Shown piece by piece: positions 47,831-56,732 of a DNA stretch of 64,000 bases. Numbering within the stretch: position 1 is the stretch's first letter; each line of letters starts with the position of its first letter. The notes under the pieces were generated by a model, which made no database searches, was not told the origin of the DNA, and saw only the letters and a program-made list of their open reading frames with translations. The translations under genes and the position numbers were made by a program. The stretch lies in the NCBI RefSeq assembly GCF_036347135.1, contig NZ_CP108938.1, positions 7,564,001 through 7,628,000 of the forward strand, read 5' to 3'. This DNA is from Streptomyces sp. NBC_00775. GTDB taxonomy: Bacteria > Actinomycetota > Actinomycetes > Streptomycetales > Streptomycetaceae.

Positions 47831-49273
47831 ATGACACGCATGCTCCGAGCCGCTGAAGACACCCGAAGATTCATATCCGGACGTAACGCCCCGCCCCTGT
47901 GGGCGGTGGTCGCGCTCGCGTGCGCCGGACAGTTCCTCGTCGTGCTGGACGTGTCCGTCGTCAATGTGGCGCTGCCGTCCATGCGGACCGACCTAGGGCT
48001 GAGCGAGGCGGGGCTGCAATGGGTGGTGAACGCGTACTCGATCGCCTTCGCCGGGTTCATGCTGCTCGGCGGGCGCGCCGGTGACCTGTACGGGCGCAAG
48101 CGGATGTTCCTAGTGGGGCTCGCGCTGTTCACGCTGGCCTCGCTCGGCGGCGGGGTCGCCCAGGAGGGCTGGGAACTGCTCGTCGCGCGGGCCGTACAGG
48201 GGCTGGGGGCCGCCGTGCTCGCGCCCTCGACGCTGACGATCGTGACGTCGGCCGTCCCGGAGGGCGCCGCACGCGCGCGGGCCATCGCGACGTGGACCGC
48301 CGTCGGCGCCGGGGGCGGCGCGGCGGGCGGGCTGGTCGGCGGGCTGCTCGTCGACGGCCTGTCGTGGCGATGGGTGCTGCTCATCAACGTGCCGGTCGGC
48401 GCGGTGGTGCTGACGGCTGCCGCGCGGTGGCTCGTGGAGAGCAGGGCCGGGGACGGGCGACGGCTCGACCTGCCGGGCGCGCTGCTGGTGACGGCGGGGC
48501 TCGCGGCACTGGCGTACGGGATCGTGCAGACGGAGGCCGAAGGGTGGGCGGCGTCGGAGACGCTGGTGCCGCTGTGTGCCGGGCTCGCGCTCATCGCCTT
48601 GTTCCTCGTCGTCGAGTCGCGGACGAAGGCGCCCCTGATGCCGTTGAAGCTGCTGCGGCTGCGGTCGGTGTCGTCGGCGAACGCGGCCAATTTCGTGTGC
48701 GGCTCCGCGATGTTCTGCATGTGGCTCTTCATGTCGCTATACGCGCAGAACGTGCTCGGCTACTCGCCGTTGGCAGCCGGGCTCGCCGTGGTGCCGAGCT
48801 CGCTGGCAGTGGTCCTCGGCTCGAAGGCGGCGCCCCGCTTCATGCCGGTGATCGGGGCACGCAACGTGGCGGTGCTCGGCACGCTGGTGGCCGCCGTCGG
48901 CTTCGGCTGGCAGTCCACGATGACCGCGGACGGCTCGTACGTCACCGCGATCATGCTCCCAGGGATCCTGATGATGGCGGGCGCGGGCCTGTCCGCGACA
49001 CCGCTGGCCGCGCTCGCCACCTCGGGCGCGGCTCCGGGGGACGCCGGGCTGGTGTCGGGGCTGGTCAACACCTCGCGGGTGATGGGCGGTTCGCTCGGGC
49101 TCGCCATCATGTCCACGATCGCGGCGGCCCGTACGGCGGGCAGCTCGTCGGCGGAGGCGCTGACCGCGGGGTACGCGCTGGCCTTCCGTACGGGAGGCTT
49201 CGTCCTGCTCGGCGGGACGGTGTTGATGCTGGTGTGGCTGCCGCGAAAGATTTCTGGACTTTCCCGGGGCTGA
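47831..49273 (+). CDS. MFS drug exporter (DHA2/EmrB-QacA type)
   Basis: 480 residues, about 14 helices. QFLVVLDVSVVNVALPSMRT is the DHA2 motif D1; LLGGRAGDLYGRKRMFL is motif A; GTWTAVGAGGGAAGG-type motif C follows at ATWTAVGAGGGAAGGLVGGL. Substrate unknown. ATG at 47831 with a second ATG nine bases later. It is followed closely by a SigE-type sigma gene. Confidence 0.88.
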   Translation: MTRMLRAAEDTRRFISGRNAPPLWAVVALACAGQFLVVLDVSVVNVALPSMRTDLGLSEAGLQWVVNAYSIAFAGFMLLGGRAGDLYGRKRMFLVGLALFTLASLGGGVAQEGWELLVARAVQGLGAAVLAPSTLTIVTSAVPEGAARARAIATWTAVGAGGGAAGGLVGGLLVDGLSWRWVLLINVPVGAVVLTAAARWLVESRAGDGRRLDLPGALLVTAGLAALAYGIVQTEAEGWAASETLVPLCAGLALIALFLVVESRTKAPLMPLKLLRLRSVSSANAANFVCGSAMFCMWLFMSLYAQNVLGYSPLAAGLAVVPSSLAVVLGSKAAPRFMPVIGARNVAVLGTLVAAVGFGWQSTMTADGSYVTAIMLPGILMMAGAGLSATPLAALATSGAAPGDAGLVSGLVNTSRVMGGSLGLAIMSTIAAARTAGSSSAEALTAGYALAFRTGGFVLLGGTVLMLVWLPRKISGLSRG

Positions 49274-49324
49274 GGCAACGAAATGAGACCCTCGCGGACT
49301 CCTTTAGACATCTAGGAGGTGCCC

Positions 49325-49864
49325 ATGGGGGATCGGAAGCAGGCTCGGGACGAGGAGTTCCAGAGCTTTGTCATCGGCCGCTGGCCGCGGTTGATGCGTA
49401 CGGCATTTCTCCTCGCGGGGGAGCAGCACGCCGCGGAGGACCTGGTCCAGTCGACGCTGGAGCAGGTGTACGTGGCCTGGCGCAGGGTCGGTGCCGCCGA
49501 CGACCCGGAGGCGTATGTACGGCGGGTGATGATCAACGGGCATGCCCGCAAGCACCGCAGAAAACTCAAGGAGTTCCTCGCACCGAAGGACGACTCGGGC
49601 CTCACCCACGAGCTGCCCGACAGCGGTGACCGGATCGCCCAGGCCGACGACCGCAGCGCGCTGCTGAAGGCGCTCGCCCAACTGCCCGCGCGGCAGCGCG
49701 AAGCGGTGGTCCTTCGCTACTGGGAGGACCTGAGCGAGAGCCAGGTGGCGGAGGCGATGGGCTGCTCGGTGGGCGCGGTGAAGAGCAACGCGGCCAAGGG
49801 GATCGCGAAGCTCCGCGCCATACCTGGCCTGGCCGAGATGGTGACGCACGGAGGGCGGAAGTGA
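49325..49864 (+). CDS. SigE-family ECF sigma factor
   Basis: 179 residues. Region 2 AEDLVQSTLEQVYVAWRRVG and region 4 LPARQREAVVLRYWEDLSES followed by GCSVGAVKSNAAKGIAKLR are typical of the Streptomyces SigE/M-like SigE-family. The ATG at 49325 follows AGGAGGTGCCC. Its TGA overlaps the ATG of the next gene, a membrane protein that may act as its partner. Confidence 0.9.
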   Translation: MGDRKQARDEEFQSFVIGRWPRLMRTAFLLAGEQHAAEDLVQSTLEQVYVAWRRVGAADDPEAYVRRVMINGHARKHRRKLKEFLAPKDDSGLTHELPDSGDRIAQADDRSALLKALAQLPARQREAVVLRYWEDLSESQVAEAMGCSVGAVKSNAAKGIAKLRAIPGLAEMVTHGGRK

Positions 49865-50700
49865 TGAGCGCGGACCGGGAGACGAACCACGACATGGCGA
49901 CACACAGGGACATCGCCCTCCTGCTGGCCGAGGCCGCGGACGAGGTCGAGATCGGCATAGCCCCCTACCAGGCGGTGGTCCGCGGCGGCCGCCGCCGCAA
50001 GGCCCGCCGCTGGGCGGTCGCGGCCGCCGCGGCCCTGGTGATCGCCGGATCGACGGGGACGCTGGCGCTGGCCGGGGTGACCGGCGGCGACGGCAAGCAG
50101 GTCGCCCCGGCCGCCACCCGCCCGCCGACGGCCGAGCAGCGGCATGTGTACGCGCCGCAGCGGACCACGCTGGCGAGCGCACGGGAGAACGGCAAGGACT
50201 GGAGCGTCACCCTCGACGTGTGGGGGGCGCCGAAGAACGAGGCGGAGGCGGAGCGCCAGCATGCCGCGATGGATGAGTACCGGGTGCATCCGGTGGGAGT
50301 GACCAAGGCCAAGGACCTGATCGGCAGCGACTGGTACTTCGTGCACCTGATCGTGGGCGATGTCACGACGACGGCGGTGATGGAGGGCCAGTTCGACCGG
50401 AGCGATTCCAACCCGGGCGAGTACCTCGTCTCCGGCGCGATGCCGCTGCACACGGGCAAGCAGGGCACGGCCGGCTCGCGCAACCGGCTCGTGATCGGCG
50501 ATGTCTCCCCGACCACCCGACAGGTCACCTGCACCTGGAACGACGGCTCGACGACCATCGTCCCCATGGCCCCCAAGGGCGCCGGCTTCAGCTGGGACTT
50601 CAAGCCCATGATCCGCCAGGCCAAGGGCTCCCCGACCAACTGGTTCGTGTGCCTGGCCCCGGAGGGCAAGGTGTTCAAGTCGGCGGCGGCTTCGGGGTGA
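49864..50700 (+). CDS. Single-pass membrane protein, possible anti-sigma factor
   Basis: 278 residues. N-terminal ~45 cytoplasmic residues (REDIALLLAEAADEVEIG type), basic stop-transfer RGGRRRKARR, one membrane helix (WAVAAAAALVIAGSTGTLAL) and an extracellular domain with three or so Cys/Trp-rich stretches (VTCTWNDGSTTIV). Location right after a sigma gene with TGATG overlap suggests it holds the sigma factor, but the short cytoplasmic part has no clear zinc anti-sigma motif. Confidence 0.7.
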   Translation: MSADRETNHDMATHRDIALLLAEAADEVEIGIAPYQAVVRGGRRRKARRWAVAAAAALVIAGSTGTLALAGVTGGDGKQVAPAATRPPTAEQRHVYAPQRTTLASARENGKDWSVTLDVWGAPKNEAEAERQHAAMDEYRVHPVGVTKAKDLIGSDWYFVHLIVGDVTTTAVMEGQFDRSDSNPGEYLVSGAMPLHTGKQGTAGSRNRLVIGDVSPTTRQVTCTWNDGSTTIVPMAPKGAGFSWDFKPMIRQAKGSPTNWFVCLAPEGKVFKSAAASG

Positions 50701-50717
50701 CGGGGGTTGAAAAGATT

Positions 50718-50759
50718 GCGCAGTTCCCCGCGCCCCTTAAGGGGCGCGGGGAACTGCGC
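50718..50759. repeat. Streptomyces intergenic palindrome, family member 2 (complete)
   Basis: A perfect 42-bp palindrome: a 19-bp arm starting GCGCAGTTCCCCGCGCCCC, a TTAA centre, and the reverse complement. It is the most complete of the three copies in the window and may also act as a transcription terminator. Confidence 0.9.
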
Positions 50760-50880
50760 GAGCAACCCCCACCCACCCGCAGCCAAAACACAACCCACGG
50801 GGTCTGGGGCGGAGCCCCAGGAACGGGATGGGACGGGTAGCGGCGGCGGGGGCGAAAAACCAGGCCCGAGCCCCCGACAG

Positions 50881-51513
50881 CTACAACCACCCCTGCTGAC
50901 GTGCCTCCCGCATCGCCTCCATACGGTTGCGGGTCCCTGTCTTGCCGATCGCCGAAGAGAGGTAGTTGCGGACCGTCGACTCGGAGAGGTGAAGCTTCGT
51001 CGCGATGTCGGCGACGGTGGCACCGTCCACGGAAGCCTTGAGCACATCGCACTCGCGACCGGTGAGCGGATTGGGCCCAGCGCTCAACGCGGCCGCGGCG
51101 AGCGCCGGATCGATGACGGTCTCCCCGGTCAGCACCCGCCGGATCGCCTCGGCCAACTCCTCCACGGGCCCGTCCTTGACCAGGAACCCCGCGGCGCCCG
51201 CCTCCATGGCCCGGCGCAGATACCCGGGCCGCCCGAAGGTGGTGAGGATCAGCACCCGGCAGTCGGGCGCCTCGTTCCGCAGTTCGGCCGCCGCGTCCAG
51301 CCCGCTCATACCGGGCAACTCGATGTCCAGGAGGGCCACATCAGGCCGATGCGTCAGTGCCGCGTCCACGATCGCGTCTCCCGCGGACACCTGCGCGACC
51401 ACCTCGATGTCCGCCTCCATCCCGAGCAGCAGAGCGAGCGCGCCCCGCATCATTCCCTGGTCCTCGGCGAGCAGGACACGAATGGACTTGGCGGGCCGGT
51501 GATCCCGGGGCAT
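50881..51513 (-). CDS. NarL/LuxR-type response regulator
   Basis: 210 residues. Receiver domain with phospho-acceptor in PDVALLDIELPGMSG and K in GFLVKDGPVEEL; C-terminal HTH DIATKLHLSESTVRNYLSSA. Start ATG 51513 (MPRDHRPAK); GTG 51522 is possible. It very likely belongs with the HisKA_3 kinase at 53456-54781 but is cut off from it by an oppositely read arabinofuranosidase gene. Confidence 0.88.
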   Translation of the reverse strand: MPRDHRPAKSIRVLLAEDQGMMRGALALLLGMEADIEVVAQVSAGDAIVDAALTHRPDVALLDIELPGMSGLDAAAELRNEAPDCRVLILTTFGRPGYLRRAMEAGAAGFLVKDGPVEELAEAIRRVLTGETVIDPALAAAALSAGPNPLTGRECDVLKASVDGATVADIATKLHLSESTVRNYLSSAIGKTGTRNRMEAMREARQQGWL

Positions 51514-51705
51514 CTCGTTCACGGGGCCAAGCGTAAGGCGCGGGGGCGGACGCGACCGCTTGGAGTGCTTGCTGTGGCGGGTAATTAAAGAGTCGTCCTT
51601 ATTCGGCTCCGCGAGTCTTGACGGCCTCTGACTCCGGGAAAACAATCGGGTCGGCATTCAGCGGCCACCTTTGCCATTCCTGTGCCGGTCCAAGTTCCGT
51701 AAATG

Positions 51706-51769
51706 TTCGACATTTCGACCGAGATATGGTTCGGCATTTCGACCGAACGGCGTTCGGTATTTCGGCAAA
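51706..51769 (+). promoter_or_regulatory. Three phased direct repeats before abfB (putative operator array)
   Basis: TTCGACATTTCGACCGA (51706), TTCGGCATTTCGACCGA (51730) and TTCGGTATTTCGGCAAA (51753), spaced 24 and 23 bp, about two helical turns. Each unit is a broken TTCG...CGAA-like half-site as bound by LacI-type sugar repressors. Sits 100-170 bp before the arabinofuranosidase start. Confidence 0.5.
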
Positions 51770-51772
51770 GTG

Positions 51773-51851
51773 CCCGCACTGTCTGCCTGCACTGCCTACC
51801 TGCACTGCGTACCCGCACCGCCTGCTCGCACTGTCCACCCGCACTGCCTAC
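51773..51851. repeat. Degenerate ~13-bp tandem repeat
   Basis: About six imperfect units of CCGCACTGCCTAC in the leader of abfB, ending 21 bp before its GTG. Confidence 0.75.
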
Positions 51852-51872
51852 CAGGAACGGAAGAGGTGCACC

Positions 51873-53459
51873 GTGTTCTTGAAGTTATGGCGCTCGCGAT
51901 CACAACGCCTCAGAAGAACCGCCCTGTCCGTGCTGTCGGGGTTCGCGACCCTCGCGCTCGCCGTCGGCCTCTCGATCGGCCTCGGCGCGCCGCAGGCCGC
52001 GGCCGCCGGCTCGCTCCCCTGCGACCTCTACGCCACCGCGGGCACGCCCTGTGTCGCCGCGCACAGCCTCGTCAGAGCGCTCTACTCGTCGTACAACGGC
52101 TCGCTGTACCAAGTGCAGCGCGCCTCCGACAGCGCCACCCTCGACATCGGTCTCCTGGCCGCCGGAGGTTACGCCAACGCCGCGGCGCAGGACTCCTTCT
52201 GTACCGGCACCACCTGCATCATCACCAAGATCTACGACCAGTCGTCGCGCCACAACGACCTCACCGTCGAGGGCGCCGGCGGTGCCGGCGCGGCCGATGT
52301 CGGCGCGCCCGCGGACGCCCTGCCGGTCACGGCCGGCGGGCACCAGGTCTACGGGCTGGAGATCTCGGCCGGCATGGGCTACCGGGACAACTCGACATCG
52401 GGCGTCGCGGTCAACGGGCAGGCCGAGGGGATGTACATGGTGACCTCCGGCACCCATGTGAACGGCAGCTGCTGCTTCGACTACGGCAACGCCGAGACCA
52501 ACAATCAGGACACCGGCAACGGCCACATGGACGCGATCAACTTCGGTACCGAGTGCTGGTTCTCGCCCTGCTACGGCGGGGGCCCCTGGGTGCAGGCCGA
52601 CCTGGAGAACGGGCTGTTCCAGTCGGACTCCGGTTACAGCAAGAACTCGTCGAACACCGGCACCGGTGCGATGCCGTTCGTGACCGCGCTGCTGAAGAAC
52701 AACGGTCAGGACCATTTCGCGCTGAAATACGGCAATGCCCAATCGGGGAGTCTGACGACCACCTATTCCGGGGGTGAACCCACCACCAGTGGTTACTCGC
52801 CCATGCATCAGGAGGGCGCGATCGTCCTGGGCACCGGCGGCGACAACAGCAACGGCTCCATCGGCTCCTTCTTCGAGGGCGTCATGACCTCGGGCATCCC
52901 GACGGACGCCGCCGACAACTCCGTGCAGGCCAACATCGTCTCCGTCGGCTACGGCGGCTCCACCGGCAGCACCGGCTCACTGACGGCGGGTTCGGAGATC
53001 TCGCTGCGCGCGACGACCTCGTGCTGCACGACCGACTACATCCGCCACCAGAACAACGCGGCGGTCGTCTCGGCGATCACGTCCAGCAGCTCGACGCTCG
53101 ACAAGAGCGACGCCACCTGGATCGTGCGCCGGGCCCTCGCCGCCGGAGCCGGCAGCTCCTGCGTCTCCTTCGAGTCGCGGAACTACCCGGGCGACTTCCT
53201 GCGGCACTACAACTACCAGCTCTACCGACAACCCATGGTCGGCACGGCGCAGTTCAGATCCGACGCCACCTTCTGTCCACAGACGGGCAAGAGCGGCACG
53301 GGGTACTCGTTCGCGTCGTACAACTATCCGACGAGGTTCATCCGCCACTACAACTACAACGTCTACATAGCGAGTAACGGCGGTTCGAACACCTGGGACA
53401 GCGCCACCTCGTGGACGGACGATGTGAGCTGGGTCGTCACCGCGCCCTGGGCGCCTTAG
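51873..53459 (+). CDS. abfB: Secreted alpha-L-arabinofuranosidase B (GH54 + CBM42)
   Basis: 528 residues. Long signal peptide (ALSVLSGFATLALAVGLSIG ... PQAAAA), a GH54 catalytic domain opening LPCDLYATAGTPCVAAHSLV and including DFGTECWFSPCYGGGPWVQ-like cysteine-rich loops (MDAINFGTECWFSPCYGG), then from about residue 370 a CBM42 beta-trefoil with FESRNYPGDFLRHYNYQLY and ASYNYPTRFIRHYNYNVYI. It releases arabinose from plant arabinan/arabinoxylan. GTG 51873 follows GGAAGAGG. The stop overlaps the convergent kinase stop. Its place between kinase and regulator is odd. Confidence 0.88.
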   Translation: MFLKLWRSRSQRLRRTALSVLSGFATLALAVGLSIGLGAPQAAAAGSLPCDLYATAGTPCVAAHSLVRALYSSYNGSLYQVQRASDSATLDIGLLAAGGYANAAAQDSFCTGTTCIITKIYDQSSRHNDLTVEGAGGAGAADVGAPADALPVTAGGHQVYGLEISAGMGYRDNSTSGVAVNGQAEGMYMVTSGTHVNGSCCFDYGNAETNNQDTGNGHMDAINFGTECWFSPCYGGGPWVQADLENGLFQSDSGYSKNSSNTGTGAMPFVTALLKNNGQDHFALKYGNAQSGSLTTTYSGGEPTTSGYSPMHQEGAIVLGTGGDNSNGSIGSFFEGVMTSGIPTDAADNSVQANIVSVGYGGSTGSTGSLTAGSEISLRATTSCCTTDYIRHQNNAAVVSAITSSSSTLDKSDATWIVRRALAAGAGSSCVSFESRNYPGDFLRHYNYQLYRQPMVGTAQFRSDATFCPQTGKSGTGYSFASYNYPTRFIRHYNYNVYIASNGGSNTWDSATSWTDDVSWVVTAPWAP

Positions 53460-54781
53460 AGGACCGACAGTTCCGCCGGTTCCGCGGGGAGTTGACCCTC
53501 CACGGGGAGTTCGGCGGTGACCGTGAAGCCGCCGCGCGGCGACGGGCCGGCCCGCAGGGACCCGCCCGCCGCCGTGAGGCGTTCGGTCAGGCCCTTCAGG
53601 CCCGTCCCGCCGATGCCCAGCGCGGACGACATGGACGACGCGGAGGGTGCGCCGTCCCCGCCCCCATCTCCGTTCCCGTCCCCGTCCCCGTTCCCGTTCC
53701 CGTTCCCGTCTCCGTCGTCCGTGATCGTCAGACGGACGCGGTCCGGGGTGCCGTCCAGCGTGATCTCGCAGCGGGTCGCGCCACTGTGCCGTACGACATT
53801 GGTGACCGCCTCGCGGACCACCCAGCCCAGCAGCGCCTCGGTCTGGGGGACGAGCGGCGGCCCCGACTGCCGTACGACCGGCTCGACGCCCACCGCCGAC
53901 AACGCCGAACGGGCGCCGTCCAGTTCCGTGGCGAGGCTGCCCTCGCGGTAGCCGGTGACCGCCTCGCGGATCTCCGTGAGGGCCTGGCGGCCGACCGACT
54001 CGATGTCCGTGACCTGGACGAGGGCCGCGTCCAGGTCACGGTGGGCCAGCCGGCGGGCCGCCTCCGACTTCACCACGATGACGGAGAGCGTGTGGCCCAG
54101 CAGGTCGTGCAGATCGCGGGAGAAGCGCAGCCGTTCCTTCTCGACGGCACGGCGCGCCAACTCCTCGCGGGCCGCGCGCAGTTCGCGTACGGCCTCGGAG
54201 AGGGAGAGGATCGCGGCCGTCACCATCGTCGACAGGAAGGTGCCGTAGGCGACGTTCACCGCGTCCCAGCCTGCCCGGTAGAAGGAGACCACCGCCGCGA
54301 GCGCGGTCACGCCGAGGCCGATCTGACCGAGCCGCGGGCCCCGCAGCACGGCCCCGGTGGCCAGCCCGAGCAGCGGGAAGAAGTACAGCCAGCTGCCGCC
54401 GTACCCGAGGGCCAGCCCGCTGGTGACCAGGCCCATCAGGACGAGCGCCAGCCGGGTGGAGCGGGCCTCGCGCGTCTGCTTCAGGAAGGCGCGGAACGTC
54501 ACATAGATGTACAGGGAGTTGAAGGTGAGCAGACCCAGGCCGCCGACCCAGGGGTTCGGGGTCTCGCCCTGGAGGAGGTTGGAGAACGCGCCCATCCCCA
54601 TCAGCAGCCACGGCAGCAGCGCGAAACCGGTGGGCGGCGGACCCGGATTCTCGGGCATCTTCCCGCCGCTTTTGCGGGCGGCCCGCTGCTCGGCCTTGAA
54701 GCGCTCCATGTCGGCCCTCCAGCGTGCCCGCGCCGTCTGCCACTGCCGTACCTGGCAGGTGACCTCTCGTATCCAGGACAT
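53456..54781 (-). CDS. HisKA_3 sensor histidine kinase
   Basis: 441 residues. Cytoplasmic N-terminus, about six membrane segments (residues 50-190), dimerisation/phosphorylation site RFSRDLHDLLGHTLSVIVVK (His in DLHD), N box REAVTNVVRHSGAT and G boxes TITDDGDG and GGTGLKGLTERL. Between the G boxes lies a low-complexity GDGN-type run encoded by a hexanucleotide repeat, which lengthens the ATP lid. Start ATG 54781, 15 bp from the ABC permease stop. Works with the ABC exporter and probably with the response regulator at 50881. Confidence 0.88.
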   Translation of the reverse strand: MSWIREVTCQVRQWQTARARWRADMERFKAEQRAARKSGGKMPENPGPPPTGFALLPWLLMGMGAFSNLLQGETPNPWVGGLGLLTFNSLYIYVTFRAFLKQTREARSTRLALVLMGLVTSGLALGYGGSWLYFFPLLGLATGAVLRGPRLGQIGLGVTALAAVVSFYRAGWDAVNVAYGTFLSTMVTAAILSLSEAVRELRAAREELARRAVEKERLRFSRDLHDLLGHTLSVIVVKSEAARRLAHRDLDAALVQVTDIESVGRQALTEIREAVTGYREGSLATELDGARSALSAVGVEPVVRQSGPPLVPQTEALLGWVVREAVTNVVRHSGATRCEITLDGTPDRVRLTITDDGDGNGNGNGDGDGNGDGGGDGAPSASSMSSALGIGGTGLKGLTERLTAAGGSLRAGPSPRGGFTVTAELPVEGQLPAEPAELSVL

Positions 54782-54795
54782 GTCCCGCTCCCCGT

Positions 54796-55518
54796 TCAGA
54801 CGGTCCGTGCGGACCGACGGTAGGAGACCACGGCGTAGAAACCGAACGCCAGCAGCCAGGCCGTAAGCACCACCACCGCGCCGAGCGCCGGAGCGTGGCC
54901 GTCCGCGACCGACACACCCAGCTGCGCGAAGCGGTTCGTGGGGGTGTACGCCGACAGGGAGCGCAGCCAGCCGGGGAACAGGGCGAGCGGGAACCACAGG
55001 CCGCCCACCACCGAAAGCCCCAGGTTGCACACCATGTTCGCGACCCCCGTCGTCTGCGCGGTCAGCCGGTAGCCGTTGCCGAGGCCCAGCAGCGTGAAGG
55101 GGAGGGAGCCGAGCCACAGCAGCACCGTGATCGCCGCCCACTGCCAGACGTCCAGGCGCACGCCGTTGACCAGACCGCCCGCCGCCAGCACCGCGGCGAT
55201 CGCGGGCAGTACGGTCACCGAGCCGGTCAGCGCCCGCCCCAGCACCACCTCGCGCGGCGTCATCGGCGTCACCCGCAGCTGCCGCAGCCAGCCGATCCCC
55301 TTGTCCTCGGCGACCCCGCCCCCGGTGTTGAGCGCCGAGCCGACCGCTCCGTACGCCGCCATCCCGACCATCGAGGCGGTCTTCCAGCCGCCGTCGTCGT
55401 CGCCACCACCGAGGTTGGTGAAGAGGAGGTACATCATCACCGGCATCGCGATGCCGCCGATCACGAAGCCGGTGTCACGCAGCGTCCGGCGCACTTCGAG
55501 CCGCAGATAGTCCAGCAT
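54796..55518 (-). CDS. ABC-2 type exporter permease
   Basis: 240 residues with six membrane segments; typical ABC-2 strings RLEVRRTLRDTGFVIGGIA, AEDKGIGWLRQLRVTPM and LSVVGGLWFPLALFPGWLRS. The ATG at 55518 overlaps the ATPase stop (GTGATG). Partner of the ATPase at 55518-56429; the two-component system beside it fits a BceAB/drug-sensing type of arrangement. Confidence 0.88.
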   Translation of the reverse strand: MLDYLRLEVRRTLRDTGFVIGGIAMPVMMYLLFTNLGGGDDDGGWKTASMVGMAAYGAVGSALNTGGGVAEDKGIGWLRQLRVTPMTPREVVLGRALTGSVTVLPAIAAVLAAGGLVNGVRLDVWQWAAITVLLWLGSLPFTLLGLGNGYRLTAQTTGVANMVCNLGLSVVGGLWFPLALFPGWLRSLSAYTPTNRFAQLGVSVADGHAPALGAVVVLTAWLLAFGFYAVVSYRRSARTV

Positions 55519-56429
55519 CACACCGTCTCCAGAACAGATGAGGTCAGCGCCAGGAACGCGTCGTCCAGGGAGGCCGGTACGACCTCCAGGCCGCGTATCG
55601 CTCCGCGCCCGGCCAGCGCGATCACCGTCGCGTCCGAGTCGTCCGTACGCAGCCGGGCCCGCTCCCCGCGCACCTCCACCGACACCACGCCGGGCAGCAG
55701 CGCGAGGCCCTCCGTGCCACGGCCCGCCAGGTCGAAGGAGACCAGGTTGCCGCCCACCGACCGCTTGAGCTGCTCGCCGGTGCCGTCGGCGACGATCCGG
55801 CCGCGGTCGATGACGACGATCCGGTCGGCGTGCGCGTCGGCCTCCTCCAGGTAGTGCGTGGAGAAGAGCACCGTGTGGCCACGGCGCGCGTATGCCCGCA
55901 TCGACGTCCAGAAGGAGTGCCGCGCCTCCACGTCCAGCGCGGCGGTCGGCTCGTCGAGCACGATCAGCGCGGGGTTCCCGGCCAGCGCGAGGGCGAACCG
56001 CACCCGCTGTGCCTGCCCGCCGGAGAGCCGGTCGACGCGCCGCCCCGCCAGCTCCGCGATGCCCGCGAGCTCCAGCACCTCGGCCACCGGCAGCGGCGCC
56101 GGGTAGCGCCCGGCCACGAAGGAGACCAGTTCCCGCACGGTGACGCGGGGCACCGGCCGCGCCTCCTGGAGCATCGCGCCGACCCGCCCGGCACGCACCG
56201 CCTCCTCCGGACGGCCGCCGAAGAGCGCGACCGAGCCCTCGTCGGGCTCGTTCAGGCCGAGGAGCAGGGAGATCGCCGTCGACTTGCCCGCTCCGTTGCG
56301 GCCGAGCAGCGCCACCGTCTCGCCGACCGCCATCTCCAGGCCGATGCCGTCCACGGCGCGCACCGCGCCGAAGGTCTTGACCGCCCCCGTGAAGGACACG
56401 GCGGGCGGTGTCCCAGTCGTCTTCGTCAT
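55518..56429 (-). CDS. ABC exporter ATP-binding protein
   Basis: 303 residues. Walker A LLGRNGAGKSTAISLLLGL, signature LSGGQAQRVRFA, Walker B LIVLDEPTAALD, H-loop STHYLEEAD. C-terminal ~70 residues are the extension seen in DrrA-like drug exporters. ATG at 56429. First gene of the minus-strand ABC/two-component operon. Confidence 0.9.
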   Translation of the reverse strand: MTKTTGTPPAVSFTGAVKTFGAVRAVDGIGLEMAVGETVALLGRNGAGKSTAISLLLGLNEPDEGSVALFGGRPEEAVRAGRVGAMLQEARPVPRVTVRELVSFVAGRYPAPLPVAEVLELAGIAELAGRRVDRLSGGQAQRVRFALALAGNPALIVLDEPTAALDVEARHSFWTSMRAYARRGHTVLFSTHYLEEADAHADRIVVIDRGRIVADGTGEQLKRSVGGNLVSFDLAGRGTEGLALLPGVVSVEVRGERARLRTDDSDATVIALAGRGAIRGLEVVPASLDDAFLALTSSVLETV

Positions 56430-56559
56430 GGGTACGACGCTACGAAGCGGGGGCGGGGGTCCGGCAGACGCACTTGTACGGAATCGGGCGGGACAAATGT
56501 CACGGCCCTGCCGACGCTGGGCGCGGATCCGTGGATCCGCTGGGCGCCAGGGGTTCGGA

Positions 56560-56576
56560 TCTGACATAGCGTCAGT
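56560..56576. promoter_or_regulatory. TCTGAC-N5-GTCAGT dyad before the MaoC operon
   Basis: Differs from the 44264-44280 element by one base in the second arm; 48 bp upstream of the KstR box at 56624. The region 56430-56732 holds both sites and no gene. Confidence 0.55.
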
Positions 56577-56623
56577 AGTCTTCACAAGTGCTGAGCGCTG
56601 GGCTATACAAGGGTTCGCCGGAC

Positions 56624-56637
56624 TGGAACGCGTTCTA
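56624..56637. promoter_or_regulatory. KstR operator before the MaoC/ADH/SDR operon
   Basis: TGGAACGCGTTCTA, a full match to TnnAACnnGTTnnA with a strong central dyad (GGAACGCGTTC), 96 bp before the first gene. Confidence 0.82.
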
Positions 56638-56732
56638 GAACGGGCGGGTTCCCCGGCCCAGTGTCGACCTCGGTGCGACCGACGGTGCGGACGGCCGCAC
56701 CGAGGTCTCAGGCCCTACTGATCAGGAGCCCC

